DNA of 64,000 bases from CAWAHD01 sp963781785 (GTDB taxonomy: Bacteria > Planctomycetota > Planctomycetia > Isosphaerales > Isosphaeraceae). The position numbers and the translations under genes are program-made. The DNA is taken from the NCBI GenBank assembly GCA_963781785.1, contig CAWAHD010000002.1, forward strand, positions 3,534,001-3,598,000. The letters are read 5' to 3'. Each line of letters begins with the position of its first letter. The stretch's first letter is position 1. Of the stretch, positions 48,701 to 57,969 are shown in pieces. The notes under the pieces were generated by a model. That model had not been told where the DNA came from, searched no databases, and saw only the letters and a list, made by a program, of their open reading frames with translations.

Positions 48701-50474
48701 GATGGACTTTCAAGCCGCGCACGACGGACGCGTTGTCCGCTTTGACCGCGCCTTCGAGGGGAAGTGACGGCTGAAGCACAAGCTGCTCCCGTTCCGTGAA
48801 GCCGTCGCGGAAATGAAACGTCTGGAGCTCGCCGGAGGCGGTCGTGACCCGAATGACCCTGAAAAGGCTGGCTGGGCCGATTTGCACCGTCGCTTTCCCT
48901 TCGGAATCCGTCCGGCCAGCCAGTCGATCTGAAAGCTCGTCGGGCAGGTAGGATCGTTGATCGTCGAGAAACACGACGGCGACCTTGGCACCGACGGCCC
49001 AGCCGCCATTGTGATCGATGACCCGGAGCGTCGCCGAGCGGGGAGCCCCGAGTGTCAGACGGACAGGTCGATCCGGAGCGAATCCGTGGACACCTACATC
49101 CTGAGCCGGCGCGACGCGTGCCAAACCAAGCCCGGGTTTGTGAGCCGAGATCAATCGCCAGGCCAGAACCTGCCCGTCTGTTTGCTCCGCGGGCGCAACC
49201 AGCCGGAAGCTGCCTGCTTCGTTCGTTCGTGCCCTCGCCAGCGTGACGGATTGGTGGGCGAGGATGTCGGTGGCCGCCAGCCACACGTCGGCGCCGGCTA
49301 CGGGCCGACCGTCAGTGGAAACGACAGTGCCGACGATCGCCGTCTGATCGTCGACTCCCGCCCGCGCCTGGCTGGCCGCTGGGGCGAGGAAGAGCGTGAA
49401 TCCGATCAGCGGCACGGCCATCAGTGCTAATGTACCCGCCAGGCCCCCGGCCGGCCTTTCGGCGATCGCAGCGGCTCCCAGCAACCTCTGGACGCGAGCC
49501 AGCAGCGAGCCGTCCCGGGCCGATGGGGCCAAGACCCAACCCGAGCCCCGCTGCTCCTCGAGCGTCGCGAGCGCCCGCGCATAGGTCAGCCGGTCTCCGC
49601 ACACACGGACGGCCCAGTCGTCGCAGCAGTGCTCGCGCTCTTCTCGGATGCGGCCTGAGATCCACCACGCGCCCGGATGGTAGAACAGCAGCGTCTCGAC
49701 CACACTTTGCACGAGGTTGACCAGGTAATCGTATCGCCTGATATGCGCCAGCTCGTGTGCCAGGATTGCCTCGAGCTGATCGAGCGGCAGGCCCGTCACG
49801 GCCGTTACGGGTAGTAGGATCACCGGGCGTATCCAGCCAATTGCCAGCGGCACCTGGACGCGGACGGATTCGAGCAGCCGCACCGTCCGGGCAATTCCCA
49901 GGTGGCCCTTGAGCCGGGCTAGCGAATGGGCGAGGCCCTCCGCGACCGATCTGGTCTCCCGGCGGACCAGCCACTGGATCCACGCCCAGCCGCCCAAGAG
50001 CCGCAGCGATAAGACGAGCACCCCCACTCCCCAGCCAATAACCAGCCATGGAAGCAAGGGCTCGACCAAGACCGCACGGCGCGATTGAGCCGCCGCCCGC
50101 GAGCGAGCGTCTCGATAGCTTGCCATATCCAGTGCCGGCGATCGTGCACCAGGTTCTTCAACGCCGATAACTTGAGCCGCCTGAACGAGATGAGGTACGG
50201 GGTTTAGAGCGCTTCGACGTGAAATGTCGTCAGCCGCCCCGCCGTTGTCCCCGCGAGTCTCAACCAGGAAGAATGTCGCGATCGGCACGGTCGCCATCGC
50301 CAGAAGCGCCAGACAGGCCGCCAGGTAGCGCGCCTGCGACGAACGATGTTTCAGAAGCTTGAGCACGAGGGCAGCGACCACCGCCACGGCCGCGACTTGC
50401 CAGACCGAATGCACCAACGTCCACCCCAGGCGCTCGATCAAGGTTGGGCTGAAACTGCTTGCCCATGCTGTCAC
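45798..50474 (-). CDS. M56 (BlaR1-like) metallopeptidase with carboxypeptidase-regulatory-like repeats and helical-repeat tail
   Basis: 1558 residues, intact. Residues 18-70 and 140-170 are membrane helices. HELAH at 240-244 and REEREHCCDD near 281 form the zinc protease site. A helix at about 345-370 (LAGTLALMAVPLIGFTLFLA) leads out of the cell. About 700 residues of regulatory-like beta domains follow, with GTVVSTDGRPVAGADV, VHGVIVEKGTGKPIEGVGV, LGGVVVDEAGNPVAAANV, LVGRVVDAADQPIAGALV and VHGRVIDSRGRPVAGASV. The last 400 residues are alpha-helical, TPR-like (EQARKLSLLNDSLVAGRAVADPESRVLRLADIGGRLFDLGKTAEA). No penicillin-binding domain is present. It is coupled to the BlaI gene (four-base overlap). 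Confidence 0.88.
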   Translation of the reverse strand: MTAWASSFSPTLIERLGWTLVHSVWQVAAVAVVAALVLKLLKHRSSQARYLAACLALLAMATVPIATFFLVETRGDNGGAADDISRRSALNPVPHLVQAAQVIGVEEPGARSPALDMASYRDARSRAAAQSRRAVLVEPLLPWLVIGWGVGVLVLSLRLLGGWAWIQWLVRRETRSVAEGLAHSLARLKGHLGIARTVRLLESVRVQVPLAIGWIRPVILLPVTAVTGLPLDQLEAILAHELAHIRRYDYLVNLVQSVVETLLFYHPGAWWISGRIREEREHCCDDWAVRVCGDRLTYARALATLEEQRGSGWVLAPSARDGSLLARVQRLLGAAAIAERPAGGLAGTLALMAVPLIGFTLFLAPAASQARAGVDDQTAIVGTVVSTDGRPVAGADVWLAATDILAHQSVTLARARTNEAGSFRLVAPAEQTDGQVLAWRLISAHKPGLGLARVAPAQDVGVHGFAPDRPVRLTLGAPRSATLRVIDHNGGWAVGAKVAVVFLDDQRSYLPDELSDRLAGRTDSEGKATVQIGPASLFRVIRVTTASGELQTFHFRDGFTEREQLVLQPSLPLEGAVKADNASVVRGLKVHLNTYHPDDHRAFIGCGEAHTVTDDHGRFRIPALARGRLSVSVQVPESSMYRAVAITDRELREETVPTAAVPLIPGIADVRVLTRPASPKTFRIEIPLKRLIHVHGVIVEKGTGKPIEGVGVALSSPVLAGGRLKFVPTDQEGRYEALALPGSQSYLHLSEPKAYLKRGHGVEIMIGEQDGLTLAPIELDRGVTLGGVVVDEAGNPVAAANVEGKWDRIYPANPPNPPGVSFGRTFSAAATTDAQGQFLLEGIHPGANVMLEASANDARTDGPTPAGAGTGTPAKLVISGANTVALVGRVVDAADQPIAGALVEIRSRPLKYDGGPDARPIRFDASEIRTDGDGRFRTSRQLKRGYGYRAEIQPVDETFMPESTPWLAFKADTRPFFPKVVLRRLRTVHGRVIDSRGRPVAGASVRQAGDGPAPTHDITDAEGRFALPGVLAGQSFVFVAKDGYRFEGKPLRPAEPIMEIVLTRMDEGFPKSTTGSIPVLSRTDELAVLHRLFDGYAERVIKEGGANELFAVLQILARLDVGRTTELLGDQRLGQWRPNNIRLSLAVRLMRESDQEARALIEAIPDANMRSYAYSEAGAALPESEQARKLSLLNDSLVAGRAVADPESRVLRLADIGGRLFDLGKTAEATNLVREAQATAVKLRTEGTAAWARGRLAEELAQVDLPAALDLLEATKEDRDHDKYLGRIAHELAGKNPAEAERVLMMMRDAWPHFRDEYTERVCYRMVAVDPKRAKALAAAIKKPRHRSRALGAMALAISRKTRDRTQAVQLCNEAFAVLEQAVASGTDDWDGLGMACTAGAGLLPIVEQVDGRLIPEYVMRTLALRLPIPGPMGREGISDIANALLASMIARYDRAIACQILDGFADGAARRRIGLEDWGAMFKGDEVFEAMALVDPARAAGLIDSLPESSGLSRDELKNTARLVIAAILARPEDERRRYVEQHMLHLWRIDSEEDEF

Positions 50475-50872
50475 AAGTCACCTCCTTCTCGCTCACGCTC
50501 AAGATTCTCGATCAGCTTCCGGATCTCCGCCAGGTCGGCTCTCGAGGCCTTCTTGGCCGCAAGCGCCTGCATGACCAGCTTGAGCGCCGAGCCGCCGAAT
50601 GCGCGGCGCACCAGGTCGCCTACCATCTGCCGCTGAGTCTGAGCTTCGCTGCGGCTGGTCCGATACACGTGCATCCGCCGCGATTCATCGCGCAGGACCA
50701 ACCCTTTCTCGTTCATGATCTGGAGCAGCTTGAGCACCGTTGTATAACCCGTCGGCTGCGACCGGTCGAGGACATCCCGTACCTGGCGCACTGTCGACGG
50801 CCCGCGTTGCCACAGCACTCGCAGAATCGCCAGCTCAGCGTCGGTCGGTCGCGGAAGCTCGCTCTTCGCCAT
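50471..50872 (-). CDS. BlaI/MecI-type transcriptional repressor
   Basis: 133 residues, intact. Winged helix: PTDAELAILRVLWQRGPSTVRQVRDVLDRSQPTGYTTVLKLLQIMNEKGLVLRDES. Dimerisation part: MVGDLVRRAFGGSALKLVMQALAAKKASRADLAEIRKLIENLERE. Its end overlaps the start of the M56 gene by four bases, so the pair is translationally coupled. Two matching inverted repeats lie 43-80 bases upstream and are the likely operators for autoregulation. Confidence 0.92.
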   Translation of the reverse strand: MAKSELPRPTDAELAILRVLWQRGPSTVRQVRDVLDRSQPTGYTTVLKLLQIMNEKGLVLRDESRRMHVYRTSRSEAQTQRQMVGDLVRRAFGGSALKLVMQALAAKKASRADLAEIRKLIENLEREREGGDL

Positions 50873-50914
50873 GTGGAGATCGCCCTCATCAAATCGCAGC
50901 GCCTTCCGAGTCTA

Positions 50915-50952
50915 TACGAACGGCTTCGTACAAGTCAACGAAGAACTTCGTA
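50915..50952. promoter_or_regulatory. Tandem BlaI operators 2
   Basis: TACGAACGGCTTCGTA (50915-50930) and AACGAAGAACTTCGTA (50937-50952) share ACGAA-N4-TTCGT. Centres are 22 bases apart, two helical turns, upstream of the blaI start at 50872. Two identical half-site pairs on one face of DNA strongly suggest cooperative repressor binding. Confidence 0.65.
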
Positions 50953-51443
50953 TTTCCGCGGCTGGCTGAGCCCGTTCGGCTGGAACCGGAGAGAATGCCT
51001 CACGCCGGCTCGTCGGGCTGTTCGAAGAGGCTCGAAAGCGCCGTGCGGAAACCCGGCAAGACGTCGCCGCCTTCCAGCTCGTCGCCCAGCGCGAGCACGC
51101 GGACCTTGGTCGGCGACGTATAAACGTAAACCTTCATCTGTCGTGGGTAGACCACCCAGACGAGGCGCACACCGAACTTGAAATACTCTTCGAGCTTTTC
51201 GGGGACCTCGTCGGCGGTGGTGCCCGGATTGATGATCTCAACCGCCAGATCGGCGCGACGGCCCAGGATCGCGTTTGAGGGATTCGTCGATCGCGCGCCC
51301 ATCGCTGGGATGAGACGAACGCGACATCCGGCCTTCGCTCACGATCGACGACCGGGCGGAGATCGAAGAGCATCTCCTGGACGGCACGACCGAGCCGGTT
51401 TGCCGTCAGGTCACGGGCGATTGCCCCCAACACGATCCCCGCG

Positions 51444-52861
51444 GGGCCTGTAAATCTTTTTGTGTCAACGCAGGTGGGAACGACTTTTGCGTGCGTCAGT
51501 TTCGGGCGAGGGGCGGGAGCCGATCCTCGAAGATGATCGCGAAGTGATTCAGCGCTTCTCTCCATTTGGGGATTGGCAGCGTCCACTTCTTGGACGCCTC
51601 GTGAATCGCCATGTAGACCAGCTTCAGCGCTGACTCCTCATTCGGGTACTGCTTGCGGTTCCGCGTGAACTTGCGGATCACGCTGTTCACCGACTCGATG
51701 GCATTGGTCGTATAGATCGCCCTGCGAATCGCCGGCGGGAACTCGAACATAGCCGCGATGTCCGGCCACTTCAAACGCCACTGTTTGACGATGGTCGGAT
51801 ATTTCTCACCCCAACCTTGAGCAAAAGCGTCCAGCGCTTCTTCGGCTTCAGTGACCGTCGGGGCCTGGTAGATCTTTTTCAGGTCCACTATGACCTGGTC
51901 GCTGTCTTTGTCCACCACGTACTTCAGCGCAGCCCGCACCAGATGCACGATGCACAGTTGCACCTTGGCTTCCGGGTATGCTGCGCAGAGCGCCTCGGGG
52001 AAACCTGAGAGGCCGTCCATGCAGGCGATGAAGATGTCCTTCAGGCCGCGATTCTTCAGATCGGTCAAGCATGACAACCAAAACTTGGCCCCTTCGGTTT
52101 CCGCCGAGCCAGAGGCCCAAAAGTTCCTTGCGGCCCCGTATATTCACCCCCAGGGCCACGTACATTGTCTGAGGCGAAACTCGACCATTGGCACCACGCA
52201 CATGCACCACGATGCCGTCGAGATAGACGATCGGCCAGACCGGGTCGAGCTGCCGGGTGCGCCACGCGGTCACTTGCGCGTCGAGGTCGGCGGTGATCTC
52301 CGAGACCAGCGTCGGCGACACATCGACGCTATAAAGTTCTTTCACGACTTCCTGAATATCCCGAGTGGTCATCCCTTTGGCATAGAGTGCGAGAATCTTC
52401 TCGTCGAACCCGGTCAATCGACGTTGATGTTTGAGGATCAACTGGGGCTCGAAAGTGCCATCGCGATCGCGCGGAGTCGCGATCATGATCTTGCCGAGAT
52501 CGCCTTGCACGGTCTTTTCGGAACGACCATTGCGACGATTCTTCGCACGGGGTTTACACGGCGGGTCAGCAAAAGGATCCGCGACGCCCGGCACCAACGG
52601 GTCCTCAGCGGCCCCAGGCAACTGTTTGCGGCCGAGGTGAACGTCCATTTCGGTATCGAGCATGCGCTCGAGAGCCGAGCCCATCATGAGCTTGAGGAGG
52701 CCGTTCAGCTCCGCGAGTGTCGTGGCCTGCGAGGCGATCTCGCGTGCCAACTGTTCGGCCTTGCCTGTCAAAATCGCGTCCATGCGACAGTCTCCGTAAG
52801 GTAAGTAGGTTAGGGTGAGATAACCGATTCCTTACGTTGACACAATATTTCTTACAGGCTC
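51444..52861 (-). mobile_element. IS256-type insertion sequence
   Basis: 1418 bp. The ends are imperfect inverted repeats beginning GGGCCTGTAAATC (left) and GAGCCTGTAAGAA (right, complement), both running to TTGTGTCAACG. TCCCCGCG, an 8-bp target duplication, flanks it at 51436-51443 and 52862-52869, which suits the IS256 family. The element carries one transposase gene on the minus strand. Confidence 0.92.
51496..52783 (-). CDS. IS256 family transposase (frameshifted)
   Basis: About 430 residues in two frames switching near 52105, where one extra G sits in CTCGGCGGAA. First frame: LARMLDTEMDVHLGRK-type N-terminus (MGSALERMLDTEMDVHLGRKQ), EIVKELYSVDVSPTLVSEIT-like region and VYLDGIVVHVRG with the first Asp. 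Second frame: FIACMDGLSGFPEALCAAYP with the second Asp, QLCIVHLVRAALKYV, and IYTTNAIESVNSVIRKFTRNR with the Glu. All three catalytic residues are kept. If the frameshift is a sequence error, the element is active. Confidence 0.9.
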
Positions 52862-53132
52862 TCCCCGCGAGCCAGCATTCATACACACCGACCGTCTTCT
52901 CCACGATTCGGCCGCTTATGACTTCGTACAGCGCATCGGGCTCGCTCAGGTCTGTCAACCTGTTGGACTGCTCGGGCGACCGTAGGCATGAAACGCCTCC
53001 CGCCGCTTGGGATTGGACCGACCGCTCGTCTGATTGTACCATGAGCACGGGCACGAGGTCTTGACCAGGAGGGCGTGGCGGTTTTCATCGACAGGGCCGC
53101 GCAGCAGGTGGTGTTGAGACGGCGAGATTCTC

Positions 53133-53549
53133 ATGAATCAGAGTTCATCGCAGAATCGGTTCCACGGCACGTTTGCCGAATGGGTCAAGCGCCTTCCCAC
53201 CGCGGAAGGCAAACCATTCATCACGGCCTTCGAGCATGGAACCCTGTCCGTCGAGCTTTATGGTCCCCGTGACGTTGATAACCAGAAACCCCACACCCGC
53301 GACGAAGTCTACATGGTCGTTCTCGGTCGGGGTTACTTCGTCAATGGTTCGGTCCGGCATCCCTTCGGTCCCGGCGACCTGTTGTTCGTGCCGGCCGGCG
53401 TGGAGCATCGCTTCGAAGAGTTCTCCGACGACCTGGCCGTCTGGGTTATCTTCTACGGACCACAAGGCGGTGAGGCCGCCGAGTCGCCAGGCGCCTGCCC
53501 CAAGCTTCCAGCAGGCCACGATGCCGACTTTGATCAGCCGTTGTCCTGA
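53133..53549 (+). CDS. Small cupin-domain protein
   Basis: 138 residues. FHGTFAEWVKRLPTAEGKPFITAFEHGTLSVELYGPR leads into cupin motif 1 (QKPHTRDEVYMVVLGRGYFV) and motif 2 (FGPGDLLFVPAGVEHRFEEF). One His-x-Thr variant replaces the usual His-x-His in motif 1, so metal binding may rest on His, Glu and the second-motif His. It is probably a binding or small enzyme protein. It precedes the O-methyltransferase gene by 30 bases on the same strand. Confidence 0.8.
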   Translation: MNQSSSQNRFHGTFAEWVKRLPTAEGKPFITAFEHGTLSVELYGPRDVDNQKPHTRDEVYMVVLGRGYFVNGSVRHPFGPGDLLFVPAGVEHRFEEFSDDLAVWVIFYGPQGGEAAESPGACPKLPAGHDADFDQPLS

Positions 53550-53579
53550 TCCGTCTGTCCGATCGAAGGAGTTTGCGCT

Positions 53580-54605
53580 GTGTCTAGAGAGCGATCCGCC
53601 CCCGATCCCAGCGTGGTTCTCGACCTCCTTGAGTCCTTCCGTCGCTCCAAGACGATGTTTGCCGCAGTGTCGCTGGGCATCTTCGATTCACTGGAAGCCG
53701 GTTCCCGCTCGCTCGACGAACTCGCGGGAACGTTGAAGCTCAACCGGGATGCGCTCGAGCGACTCCTTGATGCCTGCGTCACGTTACAGTTGCTCAGGCG
53801 GTCTGGGGATCATTACGAAAACGCGCCGGAAGCTGCGAGGTACCTGTGCAAGCACAGCGCTGCCCGCTTGACCGGCTACATCAACTACTCCAACACGGTC
53901 CTCTGGAAACTGTGGGGCAACCTGGAAGATGCAATTCGCGAGGGAACCAACCGCTGGCAGCAGACCTTCGGCTGGGACGGCCCCATTTTCTCCAACTTCT
54001 TCCGCACCGAGGACTCGATGCGGGAATTCTTGATGGCGATGCACGGCTACGGGCTCATCAGCTCGCCGCACGTCGTGGCCGCGTTCGACCTGAGCCGGTT
54101 CCATCGTCTAGTCGACCTGGGTGGAGCGACCGGCCACCTCGCCATCGCCGCATGCCAGCGCTACCCGGGCCTGAAGGCCGTTGTTTTCGACCTGCCCGAA
54201 GCCGGGCTTCTCGCCCGGGAGATCATCGGTGCGTCCCCGGTGGCCGATCGCATCGAAATCGCCTCCGGCGACTTCTTCGTCGATACTTTGCCCGAGGCAG
54301 ACCTTTACTCCGTGGGTCGCATTCTCCATGACTGGACGGAACCCAAAGTTCTCGCACTCTTGCGGCGCATCTTCGACCGGCTTCCCGCGGGCGGGGCCTT
54401 GCTGATTGCCGAGAAGCTGATTGCCGAAGACCGCGTTGGCCCCCGGTGGGCCCACATGCAAAACCTGGGGATGCTTCTCTACACCGAGGGCAAGGAACGG
54501 ACACTCACGGAATACCAGACGCTTCTGGAGCAGGTCGGGTTTTCCGAGGTAAAGGGATCGATCACCCCTTCGCCGCTCGACGCCGTTCTGGCTATCAAGC
54601 CGTGA
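53580..54605 (+). CDS. SAM-dependent O-methyltransferase (acetylserotonin/HIOMT-like)
   Basis: 341 residues from GTG 53580, chosen for AAGGAGTTTGCGCT upstream. The N-terminal winged-helix dimerisation domain (residues 10-90) reads VVLDLLESFRRSKTMFAAVSLGIFDSLEAGSRSLDELAGTLKLNRDALERLLDACVTLQLL. The SAM site is FHRLVDLGGATGHLAIAACQRYPGLKAVVFDLPE (about 175-210). ASGDFFVDTLPEADLYSVGRILHDWTEPKVLALLRRI contains the His-Asp pair conserved around the acceptor. Members methylate phenolic or other hydroxyl acceptors in secondary metabolism. The substrate is unknown. The upstream cupin is probably co-transcribed. Confidence 0.85.
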   Translation: MSRERSAPDPSVVLDLLESFRRSKTMFAAVSLGIFDSLEAGSRSLDELAGTLKLNRDALERLLDACVTLQLLRRSGDHYENAPEAARYLCKHSAARLTGYINYSNTVLWKLWGNLEDAIREGTNRWQQTFGWDGPIFSNFFRTEDSMREFLMAMHGYGLISSPHVVAAFDLSRFHRLVDLGGATGHLAIAACQRYPGLKAVVFDLPEAGLLAREIIGASPVADRIEIASGDFFVDTLPEADLYSVGRILHDWTEPKVLALLRRIFDRLPAGGALLIAEKLIAEDRVGPRWAHMQNLGMLLYTEGKERTLTEYQTLLEQVGFSEVKGSITPSPLDAVLAIKP

Positions 54606-54633
54606 CCGGATCGGTGCCCTGGCTCAAAGGTCC

Positions 54634-57271
54634 TCAGCGGCGTTTCCGCATGGTGAACTTGAGCTGAACGGTCTCTCCAGCACGGCACTCTACGTCCTTT
54701 CCCTCGCTTTCGACCACTTCGTGGCTCTGCGGATAGGATTCGAGTGCCACTCCGATCCGCTGCTTTCCGGGCTCGACCAAGGCGCGGAGCTTCCCGTGAG
54801 CGTCGGTGCGCGGGCTCTCCCTCCAAGCGATCCGGGTCGCCACTTCCCACGACCGGAAGACGAGCCGTTCGCGATGTCCGTTAGGATCGGCCTGCTGCCA
54901 CACGTCGACGTCAGGGATTGCCAGGCCGGTCTCCGCGTCGACGACCGTGACTTCAATGACGCCGGCCCGCCGCAGCGTGGCCACGACGGGCTTGGCCGGC
55001 GGTTTCGCCGCCACCACGAGCTCGCCACCGGTAACGAGATAGGGAGTCCCATGGGCCGGCCAGTTCTCCATCCGGTACTTTCCGGGTGGGAGCCTTAACG
55101 TCGCGCGACCCTGGTCGTCGGTCGTTTCCAGGACATTGACAAAACCTTCCACGGCTTGCACCGCGACCTTGGGTGCCGGCTTGCCGGTGTCGCCAAACAC
55201 CATCTTGATCGGAACGTCCACCGGTGTCGCGAAGACCAACTTGATTTCCCCGGTGAGGACCGGCCCCCCGTCGTGATCCGGCTGGGGACCGTCAGTCGTC
55301 GCCGCATAGAACGATCGCCAGGGGAAGTTCTTAGCGCGCAAGTGGATCCAGAACCGGCAGTCGATGGGCAAGCCTGTGAACTCGAATCGGCCATGGGCGT
55401 CGGTGTTGCGGATCTTCATCGACGGCGGTACGGAGTCCGTCTCGTTGAGTGCGTCAAACGTCCACCCCGGAATGACATTGTCGACAACCTTCAAGGATTC
55501 GCACGCGCGGATCTCAAGACGGACGCCGGCAAGAGGGTTCCCTCGATCATCGACGACCGTTCCGGAAAGGCGGGCGGCGGGCGGCAATCGCAAGTCGAGA
55601 TCGATCTTGTCGTGCGCCTCGTGACGTCCGGGCGGATCCCGGTACTCCGGTTCGTACGTTATGCTCGCCGGCTTGGGACGAGGGAAGAACCATTTCAATG
55701 GCCGCCAGGCAAAGCCGAATCCCTCGGCCTGTCCGAAGACCTGGAACGCTCCCAGGTCACGCCCCATCACTGTGTTGGCGCGTTCGATGGGGAGCGGCAC
55801 GTCATGGAATTCATAACGGCCTTCGGCATCCGCGGTGGTTTCGGCGACTCGCTTGTAGTCAGCCCGCCGTGATGCCAGGTACACGCGGGCGCCCGGGACC
55901 GGCTTATTGGCAAGGTCCAAGGCTCGGCCCGTCACTGTGATCGGGTAGGTATAGGTCTCGCGTATTAATCCGTTCGGTGATCTTGCCGCAGGGTTCTTTT
56001 GCACCGGGATAACTGGGGCCGCGGCCTTTGGTTGCTGCACGGCTTGGGCCGCTTCCTTCGTCACGGTTGTCGCGGGCGGGGGCGCGGTCTGACGCTGCTG
56101 CCCGGCAAACGACGGGCCGGGATGAACTACCGCGAGGCTGGTCAAGACGACGAGCCCGCCGACAGAAAGCGCGCTCGCCAAACGATGGCTCAGGGGCTGG
56201 TGGCTTCGCCTTTCGTCGAATAGTGCCTTGATGCGCTCTTCCAGCATGTTCTTCCGGGCCATCGGCACTGCCGCTGTTAACCGCTCTGCCCGCAGGGTTC
56301 GCGCAAGATCAACAAGCTGCTGGGCGTAGTCGCTGCGCCGCGAGCCGATAGACACGACGTAGTCGTCGCAGGCGCTCTCACATTCCGCGCAAGCGGTGGA
56401 GCGCATACCAGGCAAGAGGATGAAACCAGTAAACGGCGGCCGCCAGGCGACCGATCAGTTGATAAGCCACGTCCCAACGCTTGATGTGAGACAGTTCGTG
56501 GAGCAGTACGTTCCGGCGTACCGGCTCCGCCCACTCCTGTGCCTGCTCCGGCAAGAGGACGACGGGCCGAAAGAGGCCCCACGTCACTGGGATCAGCGGC
56601 GCCGCACAGATTCTCAGCTCGATAGGGCGACGGAGTGTGAATTGCCGGGTGAGTCCGTCGAGTAATTGCAGCCAGTTCTGGTCAGCGACCCGCCGGGACC
56701 GCCTCCGTCGCCATTCGTTATTGACAATGCCCGCCAGAGCAGGCAACGCCATGGCGAGAAACCCCAGCGCCCAGAGAAGCAGCATCCGGATGGATTCCGG
56801 CTGGAAAGAAGCCGGGGCCGCGGGGGATTGAACCACAGGGGATGATCTTGAAGATTTGCCGGAACCGGCGTCCGGGTGACCCGGCCGTAGTGGTTGCGCA
56901 GACCCGGCCCAGCCTCGATCGAAGCCGGAATGAATCGAATCGACGCTGTCCGGATCCCCGGTGCGCGCAGCCTGATGAGACTTCGATTCCGCGGTCCCCT
57001 CGTCTCGGGAGGTCCGCGAGCCGGGTAACCCTACCGTTGCGGGGAGAATCGGCAGGCGCCAGCCGGGCAGCACCCAGGACAGAGGCGGAAGCAGAATCAA
57101 GCCGCACAACGTGAGGCTCCAGAGCCGATGCCGTACTGCCGCCGCCGATCGTCTCAGGATCGCGGCGACGGCCGTCGTCAGACACAAGAGAATCGTGGCT
57201 TTGGCGACGGCGTCCGCCACGATGAAGGCTGGGCCGCCCCTGATGAATGAATCGACGAGCCAGCGCAGCAT
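54634..57271 (-). CDS. M56 (BlaR1-like) metallopeptidase with regulatory-like domains (frameshifted)
   Basis: About 880 residues; one frame switch near 56387. The first frame starts at ATG 57271 (MLRWLVDSFIRGGPAFIVADAV) with membrane helices and HELSHIKRWD, the zinc protease motif, and ends YALHRLR. The second begins AECESACDDYVVSIG, the third zinc ligand region, then a membrane helix (LASALSVGGLVVLTSLAVV) and an outer part with regulatory-like beta domains (VTGRALDLANKPVPGARV, LSGTVVDDRGNPLAGVRL). There is no penicillin-binding domain. It lies one base past the blaI stop, so it is co-transcribed. Confidence 0.85.
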
Positions 57272-57272
57272 G

Positions 57273-57665
57273 TCACTTCCCCTCCCGACGAGCCTGATCG
57301 ATGAGTTGTTCAAGCCGCCCCAGGTCGTCGTCGGTCAATCTCGACGCCGAGACGTCCAGGATGGCCGCCACGGCATCCGTGGCGGACCCCCCGAAGAATG
57401 TCTCCATCACGTGCGTCAGTGCCGAGCGTGACGCCGACTCACGCGAGCGCGTCGGCCTGTAGACATACCTCGTCCCGATTTGCCGATGGCGAAGCAGTCC
57501 CTTCGTCTCCAGCAGCCGGACCATGGTGCGGACCGCTGAGTACGAAGGCGGATCGGTCAGGTTCGCGAGAACCTCGGCGACCGAAGCCTCTCCCAGTTGA
57601 TAAATGGCATCCACGATCTGGCGTTCGCGGGCGCCCAGACCGCTGGTCTGGTGTTTCCTGGGCAT
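57273..57665 (-). CDS. BlaI/MecI-type transcriptional repressor
   Basis: 130 residues from ATG 57665 (MPRKHQTSGLG), preceded by GAGGGAGTTC. The winged helix is LGARERQIVDAIYQLGEASVAEVLANLTDPPSYSAVRTMVRLLETKGLLRHRQ. The C-terminal dimerisation part is THVMETFFGGSATDAVAAILDVSASRLTDDDLGRLEQLIDQAR. The open frame upstream runs through the operator repeats, so an earlier start is unlikely. Two operator copies lie 58-92 bases upstream. It is the partner of the M56 protein at 54634. Confidence 0.88.
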   Translation of the reverse strand: MPRKHQTSGLGARERQIVDAIYQLGEASVAEVLANLTDPPSYSAVRTMVRLLETKGLLRHRQIGTRYVYRPTRSRESASRSALTHVMETFFGGSATDAVAAILDVSASRLTDDDLGRLEQLIDQARREGK

Positions 57666-57723
57666 GAACTCCCTCAATTGGTCCGCTACCGGAAAGACTA
57701 CGCAACAGGATGCGTTCCACGAA

Positions 57724-57757
57724 TGGCATTCTATTGCCACGTGGCATTCTATTGCCA
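57724..57757. promoter_or_regulatory. Tandem BlaI operators 3
   Basis: Two identical copies of TGGCATTCTATTGCCA at 57724-57739 and 57742-57757, each with inverted arms TGGCA and TGCCA and six bases between. Spacing is 18 bases. Located just upstream of the blaI start at 57665, they are the likely operators. Their sequence differs from the other two blaI loci, so each repressor probably has its own specificity. Confidence 0.65.
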
Positions 57758-57969
57758 TTTCTTCCCAAAGTCAAGCGAGAGGCAGCGTCAATTCATTCTT
57801 CCGGGATTTCCGGCGGGAATGCCCGAGGGTACCCAGGCCGACGCGCGGATCGACGCGTTCGTCCTTCGTCCTGATGCAATGGGCGCAGCCGTCGAGGCGA
57901 TGCCGGTAATACAAGCGCGACGATTCTGCGGGTTAACGAACCACAAGAGCGACGGGCCGACTGGTCTTT

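Larger units (their letters stand above)
51000..53042 (-). pseudogene. Uma2 family gene interrupted by IS256 element
   Basis: The N-terminal piece (52862-53042) encodes LTDLSEPDALYEVISGRIVEKTVGVYECWLAG. The C-terminal piece (51000-51443) encodes IVLGAIARDLTANRLGRAVQEMLFDLRPVVDRERRPDVAFVSSQRW and, after a further frame switch near 51252, DLAVEIINPGTTADEVPEKLEEYFKFGVRLVWVVYPRQMKVYVY. Removing the element and one target copy joins CWLAG to IVLGAI in frame. The rebuilt protein has the Uma2 order, with PDVAF and LAVEII giving the active-site acids. The split gene is not functional as it stands. Confidence 0.85.
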
